NCBI RefSeq assembly: GCF_004684935.1
Contig: NZ_SRJD01000010.1
Location: forward strand, 31,322-95,321
Direction: 5' to 3'
From: Sporolactobacillus shoreae
Lineage (GTDB): Bacteria; Bacillota; Bacilli; Bacillales; Sporolactobacillaceae
Length of the DNA: 64,000 nucleotides
The notes under the pieces were generated by a model. The model was not told where the DNA came from. It made no database searches and saw only the letters and a program-made list of their open reading frames with translations. Shown here in pieces: positions 17,139 to 26,071 of the stretch (positions within the stretch are counted from its first letter, which is position 1; each line of letters starts with the position of its first letter). The position numbers were made by a program, and so were the translations under genes.

Positions 17139-19105
17139 TGATGGATTCAATCACAAATTTTCTCAGTCATTTCTTCGTTACGGGCGATCCGATGATTTAT
17201 GGGGCGGATGCTTCGATCGCTCTGGTTTCGGTCGCTGTCTTGGCAGTCCTGACTTATTTTAAAAAATGGAAATGGCTCTGGAACGAATGGCTGACTACAG
17301 TTGATCATAAAAAAATAGGAATTATGTATATTATTGCCGCCCTGCTGATGTTCTTCAGAGGCGGCGTCGATGCGCTGATGATGCGAACGCAGCTGGCGAT
17401 GCCGGGTCTGAGTTTTCTTAACGCGGAACATTATAACCAGGTCTTCACGACACATGGCACGATCATGATTATCTTCGCGGCCATGCCGTTTATTTTTGGA
17501 CTGATGAATATTGCCGTGCCGCTGCAGATCGGCGCGCGCGACGTGGCTTTTCCTTTTCTGAACGCTGTAAGCTTCTGGCTGTTCTTCGCCGGTGCGATGC
17601 TGTTCAACCTGTCGTTTGTCATCGGCGGGTCACCTGACGCAGGCTGGTCCAGCTACGCGCCGTTTGCCGGCATTGAGCTGAACCCGGGTGTTGGACAGAA
17701 CTACTACGTACTTGCTGTTCAGATTTCTGGTATCGGATCTTTGGCGACAGGGATCAACTTTCTCGTGACGATCCTGAAAATGCGTGCGCCGGGCATGAAA
17801 CTTTTTAAAATGCCGATGTTCAGCTGGTCGATTCTGATCACTTCGGTTATTATCATCTTCGCTTTCCCGGCTTTTACAGTTGCTCTGGCGTTGATGACGA
17901 TCGACCGTCTGTTCGGGGCACACTTCTTCACCATTGCCGCCGGCGGTTCGCCGATGCTCTGGGCGAACCTGTTTTGGTTCTGGGGGCATCCGGAGGTTTA
18001 TATTGTGCTGCTGCCAGTGTTCGGTATTTTCTCAGATGTGATTGCGACCTTTGCCCACAAGACGCTGTTTGGCTACGCCGTCATGGTCTGGTCAATGATC
18101 GCAATTTCATTCCTGAGCTTCATCACCTGGCTCCACCACTTCTTTACGATGGGCAATACCGCTCCAGTTAACGCCTTCTTCTCGATATCGACGATGTTGA
18201 TCGCGATTCCGACCGGTGTGAAAATATTCAACTGGCTGTTTACTTTGAACAAAGGACGAATTGAGTTCACAACACCGATGCTCTGGGCATTGGCTTTTAT
18301 ACCGAACTTTACAATCGGCGGTGTCACCGGCGTCATGCTGGCGATGGCTCCTGCCGATTACCAGTACCACAACAGCTACTTCCTCGTCGCACACTTTCAT
18401 AGCACACTGATCGCCGGCACGGTATTCGGCATCTTCTGCGGGCTCCATTACTGGTGGCCAAAAATGTTCGGCTATCTGCTCGATGAGAAAAAAGGCAAGT
18501 GGGCCTTCTGGGTGTTTATGATTTCCTTTAACATCTGCTTTATGCCAATGTACTTCCTTGGCCTGATGGGCATGACACGTCGTATGTATACTTATCCGGC
18601 AGGACTCGGCTGGGGGCCGATCAACTTCATCATGACAATCGGAGCCTTTGGCATGGGCATCGGCTTTGCCATCATGGCTTATAACATTGTCTGGAGTGCA
18701 ATTCACGGAAAGAAAGATACGACGGGTGATCCGTGGGACGGCCGTACACTCGAATGGTCAATTGCCTCACCGGCTCCGGAATATAATTTTGCCCATATTC
18801 CGACGGTCTCAACTCGGGACGCTTTTGAAACAATGAAAGAAGAAAAACGAGCAGGCCGGGCAAAGCCGCCCGCTCCGTTCAAGCCGATCCATATGCCGAA
18901 CAATTCGGGTATTCCGGTGATTATGTCGGCATTTATGTTTGTGGCCGGATTCGGTTTTGTCTTCTGGTGGTTCTGGATGGCAATCCCGGGCGTGATTGGC
19001 GTCATTGCCTGTCTGATCGCACGTTCGTTTGTCTACGATGATTTCCACCACATACCTGTCGATGAAATTGAGCGGACGGAACGCGCTGCGGGGAGGTTAT
19101 CATAA
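17138..19105 (+). CDS. qoxB: Cytochrome aa3 quinol oxidase subunit I
   Basis: Catalytic haem-copper subunit, 655 residues with about 14 membrane segments. Haem and copper ligands are visible: TTHGTIMI (low-spin haem His), WGHPEVYIVLLP (His and the His-Tyr crosslink of the binuclear centre), TWLHHFF (two copper B His) and HFHSTLIAG (haem ligands). The ATG overlaps the qoxA stop (TAATG), so translation is coupled; a second ATG follows at once. Its stop overlaps the qoxC start. The length and the fused N-terminal segment match QoxB rather than CtaD. Confidence 0.95.
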   Translation: MMDSITNFLSHFFVTGDPMIYGADASIALVSVAVLAVLTYFKKWKWLWNEWLTTVDHKKIGIMYIIAALLMFFRGGVDALMMRTQLAMPGLSFLNAEHYNQVFTTHGTIMIIFAAMPFIFGLMNIAVPLQIGARDVAFPFLNAVSFWLFFAGAMLFNLSFVIGGSPDAGWSSYAPFAGIELNPGVGQNYYVLAVQISGIGSLATGINFLVTILKMRAPGMKLFKMPMFSWSILITSVIIIFAFPAFTVALALMTIDRLFGAHFFTIAAGGSPMLWANLFWFWGHPEVYIVLLPVFGIFSDVIATFAHKTLFGYAVMVWSMIAISFLSFITWLHHFFTMGNTAPVNAFFSISTMLIAIPTGVKIFNWLFTLNKGRIEFTTPMLWALAFIPNFTIGGVTGVMLAMAPADYQYHNSYFLVAHFHSTLIAGTVFGIFCGLHYWWPKMFGYLLDEKKGKWAFWVFMISFNICFMPMYFLGLMGMTRRMYTYPAGLGWGPINFIMTIGAFGMGIGFAIMAYNIVWSAIHGKKDTTGDPWDGRTLEWSIASPAPEYNFAHIPTVSTRDAFETMKEEKRAGRAKPPAPFKPIHMPNNSGIPVIMSAFMFVAGFGFVFWWFWMAIPGVIGVIACLIARSFVYDDFHHIPVDEIERTERAAGRLS

Positions 19106-19734
19106 TGGCTGAGTCAACGCTGAGTTTAGACGCTAAAAATAGAAAAAATCTACCGCTTGAGTATTCAACCGAAGAAGGAGACCTCCGCATCGTCGGATTC
19201 TGGATGTTCCTCGCAGCTGAACTGGTGCTGTTCGGAACGCTCTTCGGGACCTATCTTGTCTTAAAAAGCCATACCGGAGGCGGTCCGACGGCACAGGATC
19301 TGTTTAAAATCGGACCGGTTATGGCGGAAACTTTGGTTCTTCTGGTCAGCAGTTTTACCTGCGGACTCAGCACGCTGGAACTTCGGCGCCATAATAAGAA
19401 AGGGCTAATTACCTGGCTGGCCGTGACGATCATTCTCGGGCTCGTCTTTGTCGGGCTGGAAGCGAATGAATTTTATACGTACGTGACTCACGAAGGCGCA
19501 ACGCTGCAGACAAGCGCGTTTCTTTCAGGATTCTTTATCCTGCTCGGCACGCACGGTTGCCACGTGTCGCTAGGTATTGTCTGGATCGCCGGCATTCTGA
19601 TCCAGTTGGCAAGACGAGGCATTACACCGGTGACGGCGCGAAAAGCTTTCATCGTCGGACTGTACTGGCATTTTCTTGATGTGGTCTGGATCTTCATCTT
19701 CACAGCAGTATATTTGACAGGGTGGGTGATGTAA
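19105..19734 (+). CDS. qoxC: Cytochrome aa3 quinol oxidase subunit III
   Basis: 209-residue subunit III with five membrane segments (for example the segment starting IVGFWMFLAAELVLFGTLF). The motifs GTHGCHVSLGI and YWHFLDVVWIFIF are typical of haem-copper oxidase subunit III. It stabilises the catalytic subunit. The ATG overlaps the qoxB stop codon (TAATG). Confidence 0.93.
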   Translation: MAESTLSLDAKNRKNLPLEYSTEEGDLRIVGFWMFLAAELVLFGTLFGTYLVLKSHTGGGPTAQDLFKIGPVMAETLVLLVSSFTCGLSTLELRRHNKKGLITWLAVTIILGLVFVGLEANEFYTYVTHEGATLQTSAFLSGFFILLGTHGCHVSLGIVWIAGILIQLARRGITPVTARKAFIVGLYWHFLDVVWIFIFTAVYLTGWVM

Positions 19735-19735
19735 C

Positions 19736-20053
19736 ATGCAGGAAAATGAGAATCAGCCAGTTTCTCGTGACCATGCGGGCTTTCCGTGGAAACAGGTCAT
19801 CGGATTGCTCTTATCTCTCGTGCTGACCTTTCTGGCTCTGTGGATCGCTGTCGGACATCTTCTGCCCGTTCAGCCGACGATTGCGATAATCGTCGCCCTT
19901 GCCATTTTTCAGGCATTTATCCAGCTGTTTATGTTCATGCACGTAACAGAAGGAACCGAGCCAGTGCATCAGCTGATTGGGATCCTGTTCGGCATTTATG
20001 TTGCTTTTGCCGTCGTCGGCGGGACCATTTGGATTCTCTATTATCAGATGTAA
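19736..20053 (+). CDS. qoxD: Cytochrome aa3 quinol oxidase subunit IV
   Basis: 105-residue subunit IV with three membrane segments and the conserved QLFMFMHVTEG stretch. It starts two bases after the qoxC stop and closes the operon. Its role in the family is assembly and stability of the oxidase. Confidence 0.9.
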   Translation: MQENENQPVSRDHAGFPWKQVIGLLLSLVLTFLALWIAVGHLLPVQPTIAIIVALAIFQAFIQLFMFMHVTEGTEPVHQLIGILFGIYVAFAVVGGTIWILYYQM

Positions 20054-20089
20054 TGGTAGATGAAATTATTAGATATCAATATATGGATT

Positions 20090-20126
20090 GCTGGGCCGCC
20101 TAATAAAGGGCGGCCCAGTTTTTTCA
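20090..20126 (+). terminator. Terminator of qoxABCD
   Basis: CTGGGCCGCC pairs with GGGCGGCCCAG around a TAATAAA loop, followed by six T. Confidence 0.92.
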
Positions 20127-20224
20127 GTGTCTTGATTAAAAAAGTGTCAAATGGAAAAACGAGCGTTGATTTAAATACGACTTTCGTACAATAGACAATA
20201 ACCAAAGGGTTCTGTATCCTTTTT

Positions 20225-20683
20225 ATGGAAAAAGAATTTGAGCCTCAAAAAAGCGGGGGTAGTCATTTGCACCGGAGACAAAAAACCAGAAAGTCAGTGA
20301 TTGTCGTAACTTTGTTTTCTTTATTTCTGTTTGTTTTAACTTTGGTACTCTCTTCGATTTCTCCATTGTCCGCCTTAAGCACACATGCCAACACTTTTAA
20401 CAGCGCCGGCATGTGGTGGTCAATCGGCATCGCACTATTATTTTATTTAATTCCCCTAGCACTTTACATTGTGGGACTAAACTTTGTTAAAATCATCATG
20501 GCCATTTTTTGCGGCATCGGACTTTTTACTAATCTATGCCTTGCCGTCATTTCCGGAGTCATCGCTGCATTCTCGGATCATTTTAATGGTTACGGCATCG
20601 CGATCATCATAATCTCGCTTATTGCTGTAATGATCAATATTGTCTGGTTTATTTGTGCCTTTAAATTGAAAAATATGCAGTAG
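20225..20683 (+). CDS. Small four-helix membrane protein
   Basis: Up to 152 residues with four predicted membrane segments (starting near SVIVVTLFSLFLF, MWWSIGIALLFYLIP, FVKIIMAIFCGIGLF and IAIIIISLIAVM). It recalls the DUF5391-type proteins of Bacillus, from memory only, and no function is known. ATG 20225 lacks a ribosome site. TTG 20267, preceded by GCGGGGGT, may be the true start and gives a 138-residue protein beginning MHRRQKTRKS. It is a single-gene unit after the qox terminator. Confidence 0.65.
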   Translation: MEKEFEPQKSGGSHLHRRQKTRKSVIVVTLFSLFLFVLTLVLSSISPLSALSTHANTFNSAGMWWSIGIALLFYLIPLALYIVGLNFVKIIMAIFCGIGLFTNLCLAVISGVIAAFSDHFNGYGIAIIIISLIAVMINIVWFICAFKLKNMQ

Positions 20684-20695
20684 TTGCTCGCGCCC

Positions 20696-22282
20696 TTATT
20701 GAACCTTTAAATGACCGGCTATTTTTTTTAAGAGTCCGGTCCATTTTGCCAGCCCTAAATAGGTCATTGCCCCGGCAACGACACAAAAAATAATGATTAC
20801 AGTGGCTGAGCTCCTGCTATGCGGAACACGGCCGCCAAATATGAGAAAAATCAAATTTATTACAAGCACCATAAGGGTTGTATAGCCGATCATCTGTACA
20901 AGCTGCAGACCCATTAGGGAGAACTGATAACCCGTTGCTTTCTTGATTGATATGAGATTAATGAGGATACACAAAAAATAGCCAATATCTGTCGCTACAA
21001 TTGGCCCCACCATACCGATCGTTTTCATACAAACCGGATTGAGCAGTATTTTCACAAGGATACCAAGACCCAAACTGACTAGAGTCACCTTTTGGCGGTT
21101 AATTCCTTGAAGAACAGAAGCAGTAACCTGAAAGAGTGCAAAAAAGATGGCGGTGGGCGCATACCACGTGAGGATCTGTCCGCCAATTTGCAATTGCTCA
21201 GGATTCAGAGTGAAATAACTATGAACCATGTATCCCAAAGAAGAAAGCCCGATAGACGCAGGAATTGTAAAAAATAATACGAGCTCAAACGCCTGAGTAA
21301 TTTTATTAGTGACATCGTTAAGGTCCTTTTTTGAATAGGAAGTGATAATTGCAGGTATAGCGCTGGAGGCAAGCGATGTTGCCAAAACCACGGGTATCAT
21401 AACCATTTTTTGATCATTCATGGTTAAGTCCGCATTAATGATGTTTATTAATTCTGGGCTGTATTCAAAATAATGGTAGGCCATTAATTGATCGATCAGT
21501 TGATACAGCTGCATCGCAATGCCGACAGCCACAAAAGGGAAAGCATAGGTAACGAGCTCTTTGTACATCGACCTGTAGGACATTTTGTAACGTCTGTCCG
21601 CGATATTCTGCTGCATTTTCTGCAAATAAGGACGCCGGACAACCCAGTAATGCATCATGACGTACAGACCGGCAACCGATCCGACAAAGGCAGCAAAAGT
21701 GGCAATAGCCGCGGCCGTCAAAACGGTACCATTAAATACTTTGATGACCAAGAATGCACCAATTAAAATAAAAGCGACACGGAAAATCTGCTCTGCGACT
21801 TGTGAAACAGCTGTTGGTCCCATCGACTGGAACCCCTGAAAATAACCGCGCATCAAACTCATCACCGGGACAATAAGAATGGCGATACTGACGATCCGTA
21901 TCATAAACACAACTTTCGGATACAAATCTGCGTGAAATCCGTACAGAGCAGTAAAGGCCGGTGCGCCCAGAAACAGGATCAGAAAACCCAGAATCCCAGT
22001 TACAGTCATAATTAAAATTCCTGATTTGAACAGACGTTTTCCGGCCTCGTAGTCCCCGACTGCATTGTATTTGGACACAAATTTAGATACAGCAAGTGGA
22101 AGCCCCATTGTCGAAATGCTGAGCATAATCGCATAGGGTGTATAGGCGTACTGATAAAGGTTTACCCCGTCGTCCCCCGTTAAGGCGTGGTATGGAAACA
22201 CAAAAAAGATACCCAGTAATCTTGATACAAAGGCAGCAATGGTCAGGATCATCGTTCCTCTGATCATCTTTGATACAGTCAT
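20696..22282 (-). CDS. murJ: MurJ/YtgP-family flippase
   Basis: 528-residue integral membrane protein with about 14 segments, of the MATE-like polysaccharide transport superfamily. The N-terminus (MIRGTMILTIAAFVSRLLGI) and the SKFVSKYNAVGDYEAGKRLF stretch are characteristic of YtgP, the B. subtilis lipid II flippase, rather than SpoVB. Its role would be moving lipid II across the membrane for peptidoglycan synthesis. It ends 13 bases from the convergent small membrane protein gene and stands alone on its strand. Confidence 0.82.
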   Translation of the reverse strand: MTVSKMIRGTMILTIAAFVSRLLGIFFVFPYHALTGDDGVNLYQYAYTPYAIMLSISTMGLPLAVSKFVSKYNAVGDYEAGKRLFKSGILIMTVTGILGFLILFLGAPAFTALYGFHADLYPKVVFMIRIVSIAILIVPVMSLMRGYFQGFQSMGPTAVSQVAEQIFRVAFILIGAFLVIKVFNGTVLTAAAIATFAAFVGSVAGLYVMMHYWVVRRPYLQKMQQNIADRRYKMSYRSMYKELVTYAFPFVAVGIAMQLYQLIDQLMAYHYFEYSPELINIINADLTMNDQKMVMIPVVLATSLASSAIPAIITSYSKKDLNDVTNKITQAFELVLFFTIPASIGLSSLGYMVHSYFTLNPEQLQIGGQILTWYAPTAIFFALFQVTASVLQGINRQKVTLVSLGLGILVKILLNPVCMKTIGMVGPIVATDIGYFLCILINLISIKKATGYQFSLMGLQLVQMIGYTTLMVLVINLIFLIFGGRVPHSRSSATVIIIFCVVAGAMTYLGLAKWTGLLKKIAGHLKVQ

Positions 22283-22596
22283 GTATGTATGCTCCTAAAC
22301 AGATCGTTTTCATGAATCGGTTTGATGAGAGCCTCGGTGAAATACTCTATCTTTTATAATAAACCAGAACGGTTATGAGCTGTAATATTTTATGGAATTT
22401 TTGAATCGGGTGACTTGACGTAGTTGTTTTTTTGAGGTTTTGTACTTTTTTGGGGGCATTGTTCCACCGTACACATTTACCAAAATTTTTTGGCGTGTTT
22501 TTTAAAGTCAAGTAACGGTCTTTTTCAAACATTGTGTGAAATCTGCCACCGATTGATCAGGGATGCTATATAATGACGGCTTTTGATTTATTATGA
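22283..22596. other. Gene-free region upstream of murJ
   Basis: 314 bp with no convincing ORF. ACTTGAC (22413-22419) and GTCAAGT (22507-22513) form 7-bp inverted ends about 100 bp apart. Between them lie five T-tracts, three of them 9-10 bp apart, suggesting curved DNA. The murJ promoter should be in here but I cannot place it. Confidence 0.35.
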
Positions 22597-22625
22597 TTGA
22601 TTATGACGGATTTTCCCTATATAAT
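22597..22625 (+). promoter_or_regulatory. Sigma-A promoter of the fruK operon
   Basis: TTGATT and TATAAT are separated by 17 bp. Transcription would start near 22632, giving a leader of about 185 nt. A perfect palindrome AATTGCGCAATT lies at 22668-22679 inside the leader. Confidence 0.6.
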
Positions 22626-22817
22626 TAATAGATTGAAAAGGCATACGCGAGTCTCTAAATTTGCAGGAATTGCGCAATTTGAATGAACTTTCCGGTTGAT
22701 ACAGAGAATAGGGACAGACTGTCGGCAGGCTAAAATGAATCCGCTCTCTCAGCTGGCCGCATGAGATTCGGAAAGTATTGCGGAGAGCAAAATAAAAAGA
22801 TTAGAGGTTGATTAGTT

Positions 22818-23729
22818 GTGATTTATACATTGACATTGAATCCGGCCATTGATTATTTTTTACAGGTGGACCATTTTAAGGCCGGCGAACTGAACCACGT
22901 GAAAGCAGACAGAAAGATGGCAGGCGGAAAGGGCATTAACGTTTCGAGGGTATTGCAGCATCTCGGGCTGGTTTCCAAGTGCCTTGGATTCATCGGAGGT
23001 TTTACAGGAGAATTTATTAAAGGCAAACTCGCTGAGGAAGGCATTGAAACGGATTTTGTCCCGGTGGACGGCGACACGCGTATCAACGTGAAACTGAAGA
23101 GTGATTCAGAAACGGAAATTAACGGAGTCGCGCCACAAATTACGGATGCGCAGCTTGAAGCACTGTTCGGTAAGCTTTCAAAGCTGACGGACACGGACAT
23201 TCTTGTTCTCTCCGGCAGTGTGCCCGGAACTCTGCCGGTTACCATTTACAAGGATATCATTGAAAAAGTCAGTGGCAGCGGGGTCAAGGTTGTTGCCGAT
23301 ACGAGCGGTGAAGCTTTCAAGAAAGTTGTCACAGCAAAGCCCTTCCTTGTCAAACCAAACCATCACGAACTCGGCGAATATTTTGGCGTTACTGTTGAAT
23401 CTTTTGATGATGTTAAAAAATATGGGAAAAAGCTTGTTGACCAGGGCATTGAACACGTCATTGTGTCTATGGGCGGCAAGGGTGCCGTCTATATTGACAA
23501 GGATCAGTATCTGTTCGCACCGCCAGCAAAAGGTATTCTGAAAAACTCGGTCGGCGCAGGGGATTCGCTGGTCGGCGGCTTCCTTTCTGAATATGCCATC
23601 AGCGGTGACTTCCGCAAAGCCTTCCGCAAAGGAGCGGCATCAGGAAGCGCGACAGCGTTCTCAGTCGATCTGTGCACGAAAGAAAAAGTGGAAGAGATCC
23701 TGCCGCAAATCACTGTAACGAACATCTGA
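22818..23729 (+). CDS. fruK: 1-phosphofructokinase
   Basis: PfkB-family kinase that turns fructose-1-phosphate, made by the fructose PTS, into fructose-1,6-bisphosphate. It shows MIYTLTLNPAIDY at the N-terminus, the AGGKGINVSRVL substrate loop, VLSGSVPG, and the catalytic GAGDSLVGGF near the C-terminus. The 303-residue length is standard. The start is GTG, preceded by AGAGGTTG. It is followed by fruA after 172 bp. The usual DeoR-type fruR gene is absent in front of it. Confidence 0.94.
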   Translation: MIYTLTLNPAIDYFLQVDHFKAGELNHVKADRKMAGGKGINVSRVLQHLGLVSKCLGFIGGFTGEFIKGKLAEEGIETDFVPVDGDTRINVKLKSDSETEINGVAPQITDAQLEALFGKLSKLTDTDILVLSGSVPGTLPVTIYKDIIEKVSGSGVKVVADTSGEAFKKVVTAKPFLVKPNHHELGEYFGVTVESFDDVKKYGKKLVDQGIEHVIVSMGGKGAVYIDKDQYLFAPPAKGILKNSVGAGDSLVGGFLSEYAISGDFRKAFRKGAASGSATAFSVDLCTKEKVEEILPQITVTNI

Positions 23730-23901
23730 TCTACCGGTCCTTATCTATATTTTTTACGGTGGAAAAGATTTTTATAAAGACGTAATAATAAATCAACGAA
23801 GTTCAGCCGAGCACAGCATCAGACTGACAATGCTGCAGACAATGCGGTTAAAGACAGCCTCATAAGCATCTCCGGATGAACCAAGGAGGAACAAAATATT
23901 C

Positions 23902-25812
23902 ATGAAAGTTACCGACCTGTTGACAGCCTCGACTGTTAACCTGGATTTGAAGAGTACAACGAAAAAAGATGTGCTGGATGAACTGGCACAGACTCTGGAC
24001 GGTGCGGGCAAGTTGAATGACCTGGCCGCTTACCGCGCTGCAATTGACAAACGCGAAGGCGAGAGTACAACGGGTATCGGGGACGGCATCGCCATCCCCC
24101 ACTCGAAAACAGCCGCAGTTAAAGAAGCGGCCATCGCTTTCGGCCGTTCCAAAGAAGGCGTGGATTTTCAGTCGCTGGATGGAAAGCCGGCACACCTCTT
24201 TTTCATGATTGCCGCTGAAGACGGTGCGAACGCTACACACCTTGAGGCGCTGTCCACACTCTCCACTTTCCTGATCAAACCTGAATTCCGCGAGAAACTG
24301 ATGAATGCGGAAACCCCCGAGGAAATTGTCGGCTTGTTTGATGAGCAGGAAGCGGTTAGCAAGAACGTGGCTGCCGAGGAAACGCCAGCGGATAAGGAAA
24401 AAGGGTATGAGATTCTGGCCGTAACCGGTTGCCCTACTGGTATCGCCCATACTTATATGGCGGCGGACGCGCTGAGGCAGAAGGCCAAGGAAATGGGCGT
24501 CACAATCAAGGTACAGACGAACGGTTCGACCGGCATCAAGAACCGGCTGCAGTCTGATGAAATTGAAAAAGCAAAGGGCATTATCGTTGCGGCCAGCATC
24601 AAAATTGATGTTGAGCCCTTCAGAGGCAAGCCGCTGGTGCAGGTACCGGTAACGGATGGTATCCGCAAGCCGGAAGCGCTGATTCAAGAAGTTCTGGACG
24701 GTAAAGCTCCGGTTTACGAAGGTGACGGCAGCAAGGCTTCAGGATCAGCAGAGCCTGAAGGAAAGAAAATCGATATATATAAGAACCTGATGAACGGTGT
24801 GACCTATATGCTGCCGTTTGTTGTCGGCGGGGGAATCCTGATCGCCATTTCGTATTTAATCGCATCAGTGATGGGCATTGAACTGAAACCAGTTACGTCA
24901 GTCGCCGGTGTTCACAACTTCCCGACATTGCTTAGCTTTATTGGACAAGGTAACGCGATGTACCTGATGATTCCAATTCTGGCCGGGTTTATTGCGATGA
25001 GCATCGCGGACCGGCCGGGTCTCGCTCCGGGCATGGTCGGTGGTCTGATGGCACTGACGGGTAACGCCGGTTTCCTCGGCGGCCTGATTGCCGGTTTCCT
25101 TGCAGGTTATTTGGTAGAGCTGATCAAATGGCTGTTCAGAAAATGGCCGCAATCGCTTGACGGACTGAAACCTGTACTGATTTATCCGTTACTTGGCATT
25201 TTCGCAACGGGTGCACTCATGTTTTTAATCAATCAGCCGATCAGCCTGTTCATGACAGCGATGACCCACTGGCTTGGCAGCTTCGGCACCGGCAACCTCG
25301 TGCTGATCGGGTTGATCCTTGGCGGTATGATGGGCATTGATCTCGGTGGGCCCTTTAACAAGATTGCCTTTACATTCGGTATTGCGATGATCAGCGCTGG
25401 AAATTTCTATCCGCAGGCGGCGGTTATGGCCGGCGGTATGGTGCCCCCGCTTGGCATGGCTCTGGCGACGACGCTATTTTCCTATAAGTTCGACCGCGCG
25501 CAGCGGGATGCGGGCAAAGTTGCCTATGTTCTTGGAGCAGCTTTTATTTCTGAAGGCGCGATTCCGTTCGGTGCCGCGGATCCGATTCGTGTTATTGTCT
25601 CGACAACAATCGGCTCTGCCCTTGCCGGAGGCCTGTCGCTTCTGTTCCATATCGGGTTGCGTCCTCCGCATGGTGGCATTTTTGTCATTCCGTTGGTCAA
25701 CGGGAATCCATTCCTCTATGCGCTATCCATTATTATCGGCGCGGTCGTTACCGCACTGATCTACGGGATCTGGAAGAAGCCTCTGGCTGAAAAAGAACCG
25801 GTTGAAGACTAA
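23902..25812 (+). CDS. fruA: Fructose PTS transporter EIIABC
   Basis: 636-residue permease that imports fructose with phosphorylation at C1. Domain order is IIA (residues 1-150, phosphorylated His67 in IPHSKT), IIB (about 172-265, Cys177 in TGCPTGIAHT) and membrane IIC (about 290-630, with GGGILIAISY and PPHGGIF). AAGGAGG stands before the ATG. It receives phosphate from HPr and EI; ptsI lies just downstream, and fruK upstream uses the product. Confidence 0.95.
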   Translation: MKVTDLLTASTVNLDLKSTTKKDVLDELAQTLDGAGKLNDLAAYRAAIDKREGESTTGIGDGIAIPHSKTAAVKEAAIAFGRSKEGVDFQSLDGKPAHLFFMIAAEDGANATHLEALSTLSTFLIKPEFREKLMNAETPEEIVGLFDEQEAVSKNVAAEETPADKEKGYEILAVTGCPTGIAHTYMAADALRQKAKEMGVTIKVQTNGSTGIKNRLQSDEIEKAKGIIVAASIKIDVEPFRGKPLVQVPVTDGIRKPEALIQEVLDGKAPVYEGDGSKASGSAEPEGKKIDIYKNLMNGVTYMLPFVVGGGILIAISYLIASVMGIELKPVTSVAGVHNFPTLLSFIGQGNAMYLMIPILAGFIAMSIADRPGLAPGMVGGLMALTGNAGFLGGLIAGFLAGYLVELIKWLFRKWPQSLDGLKPVLIYPLLGIFATGALMFLINQPISLFMTAMTHWLGSFGTGNLVLIGLILGGMMGIDLGGPFNKIAFTFGIAMISAGNFYPQAAVMAGGMVPPLGMALATTLFSYKFDRAQRDAGKVAYVLGAAFISEGAIPFGAADPIRVIVSTTIGSALAGGLSLLFHIGLRPPHGGIFVIPLVNGNPFLYALSIIIGAVVTALIYGIWKKPLAEKEPVED

Positions 25813-25898
25813 GCTGCAGCTGGATTTTAAAAAGTCAGGCAAATTGTGACAAAACCTGCAAAAAGCATTGTACTCGCTTTCAAAATAAGTGAACTGTT

Positions 25899-25906
25899 GC
25901 TATAAT
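25899..25906 (+). promoter_or_regulatory. Extended -10 element upstream of ptsI
   Basis: TGCTATAAT ends at 25906, about 165 bp before ptsI, with only a weak -35 (TTTCAA). It could give ptsI an expression independent of the fructose genes. The rest of this 260-bp gap shows no ORF. Confidence 0.4.
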
Positions 25907-26071
25907 AGTTGGTGTGTTTGAAGCACAAAAAAAGGCCTTGAAACAATGCCTGAAAAAGCGCTTTAATCAGTCGTTTGGACGTAGAGCGGAAGTACTTGCC
26001 GCGTGATTTGATGAGAAGCGATGTTGGTATCGCTAAAGTTTTATATTTGAAGGGTTAGGTGAAACAGAACG

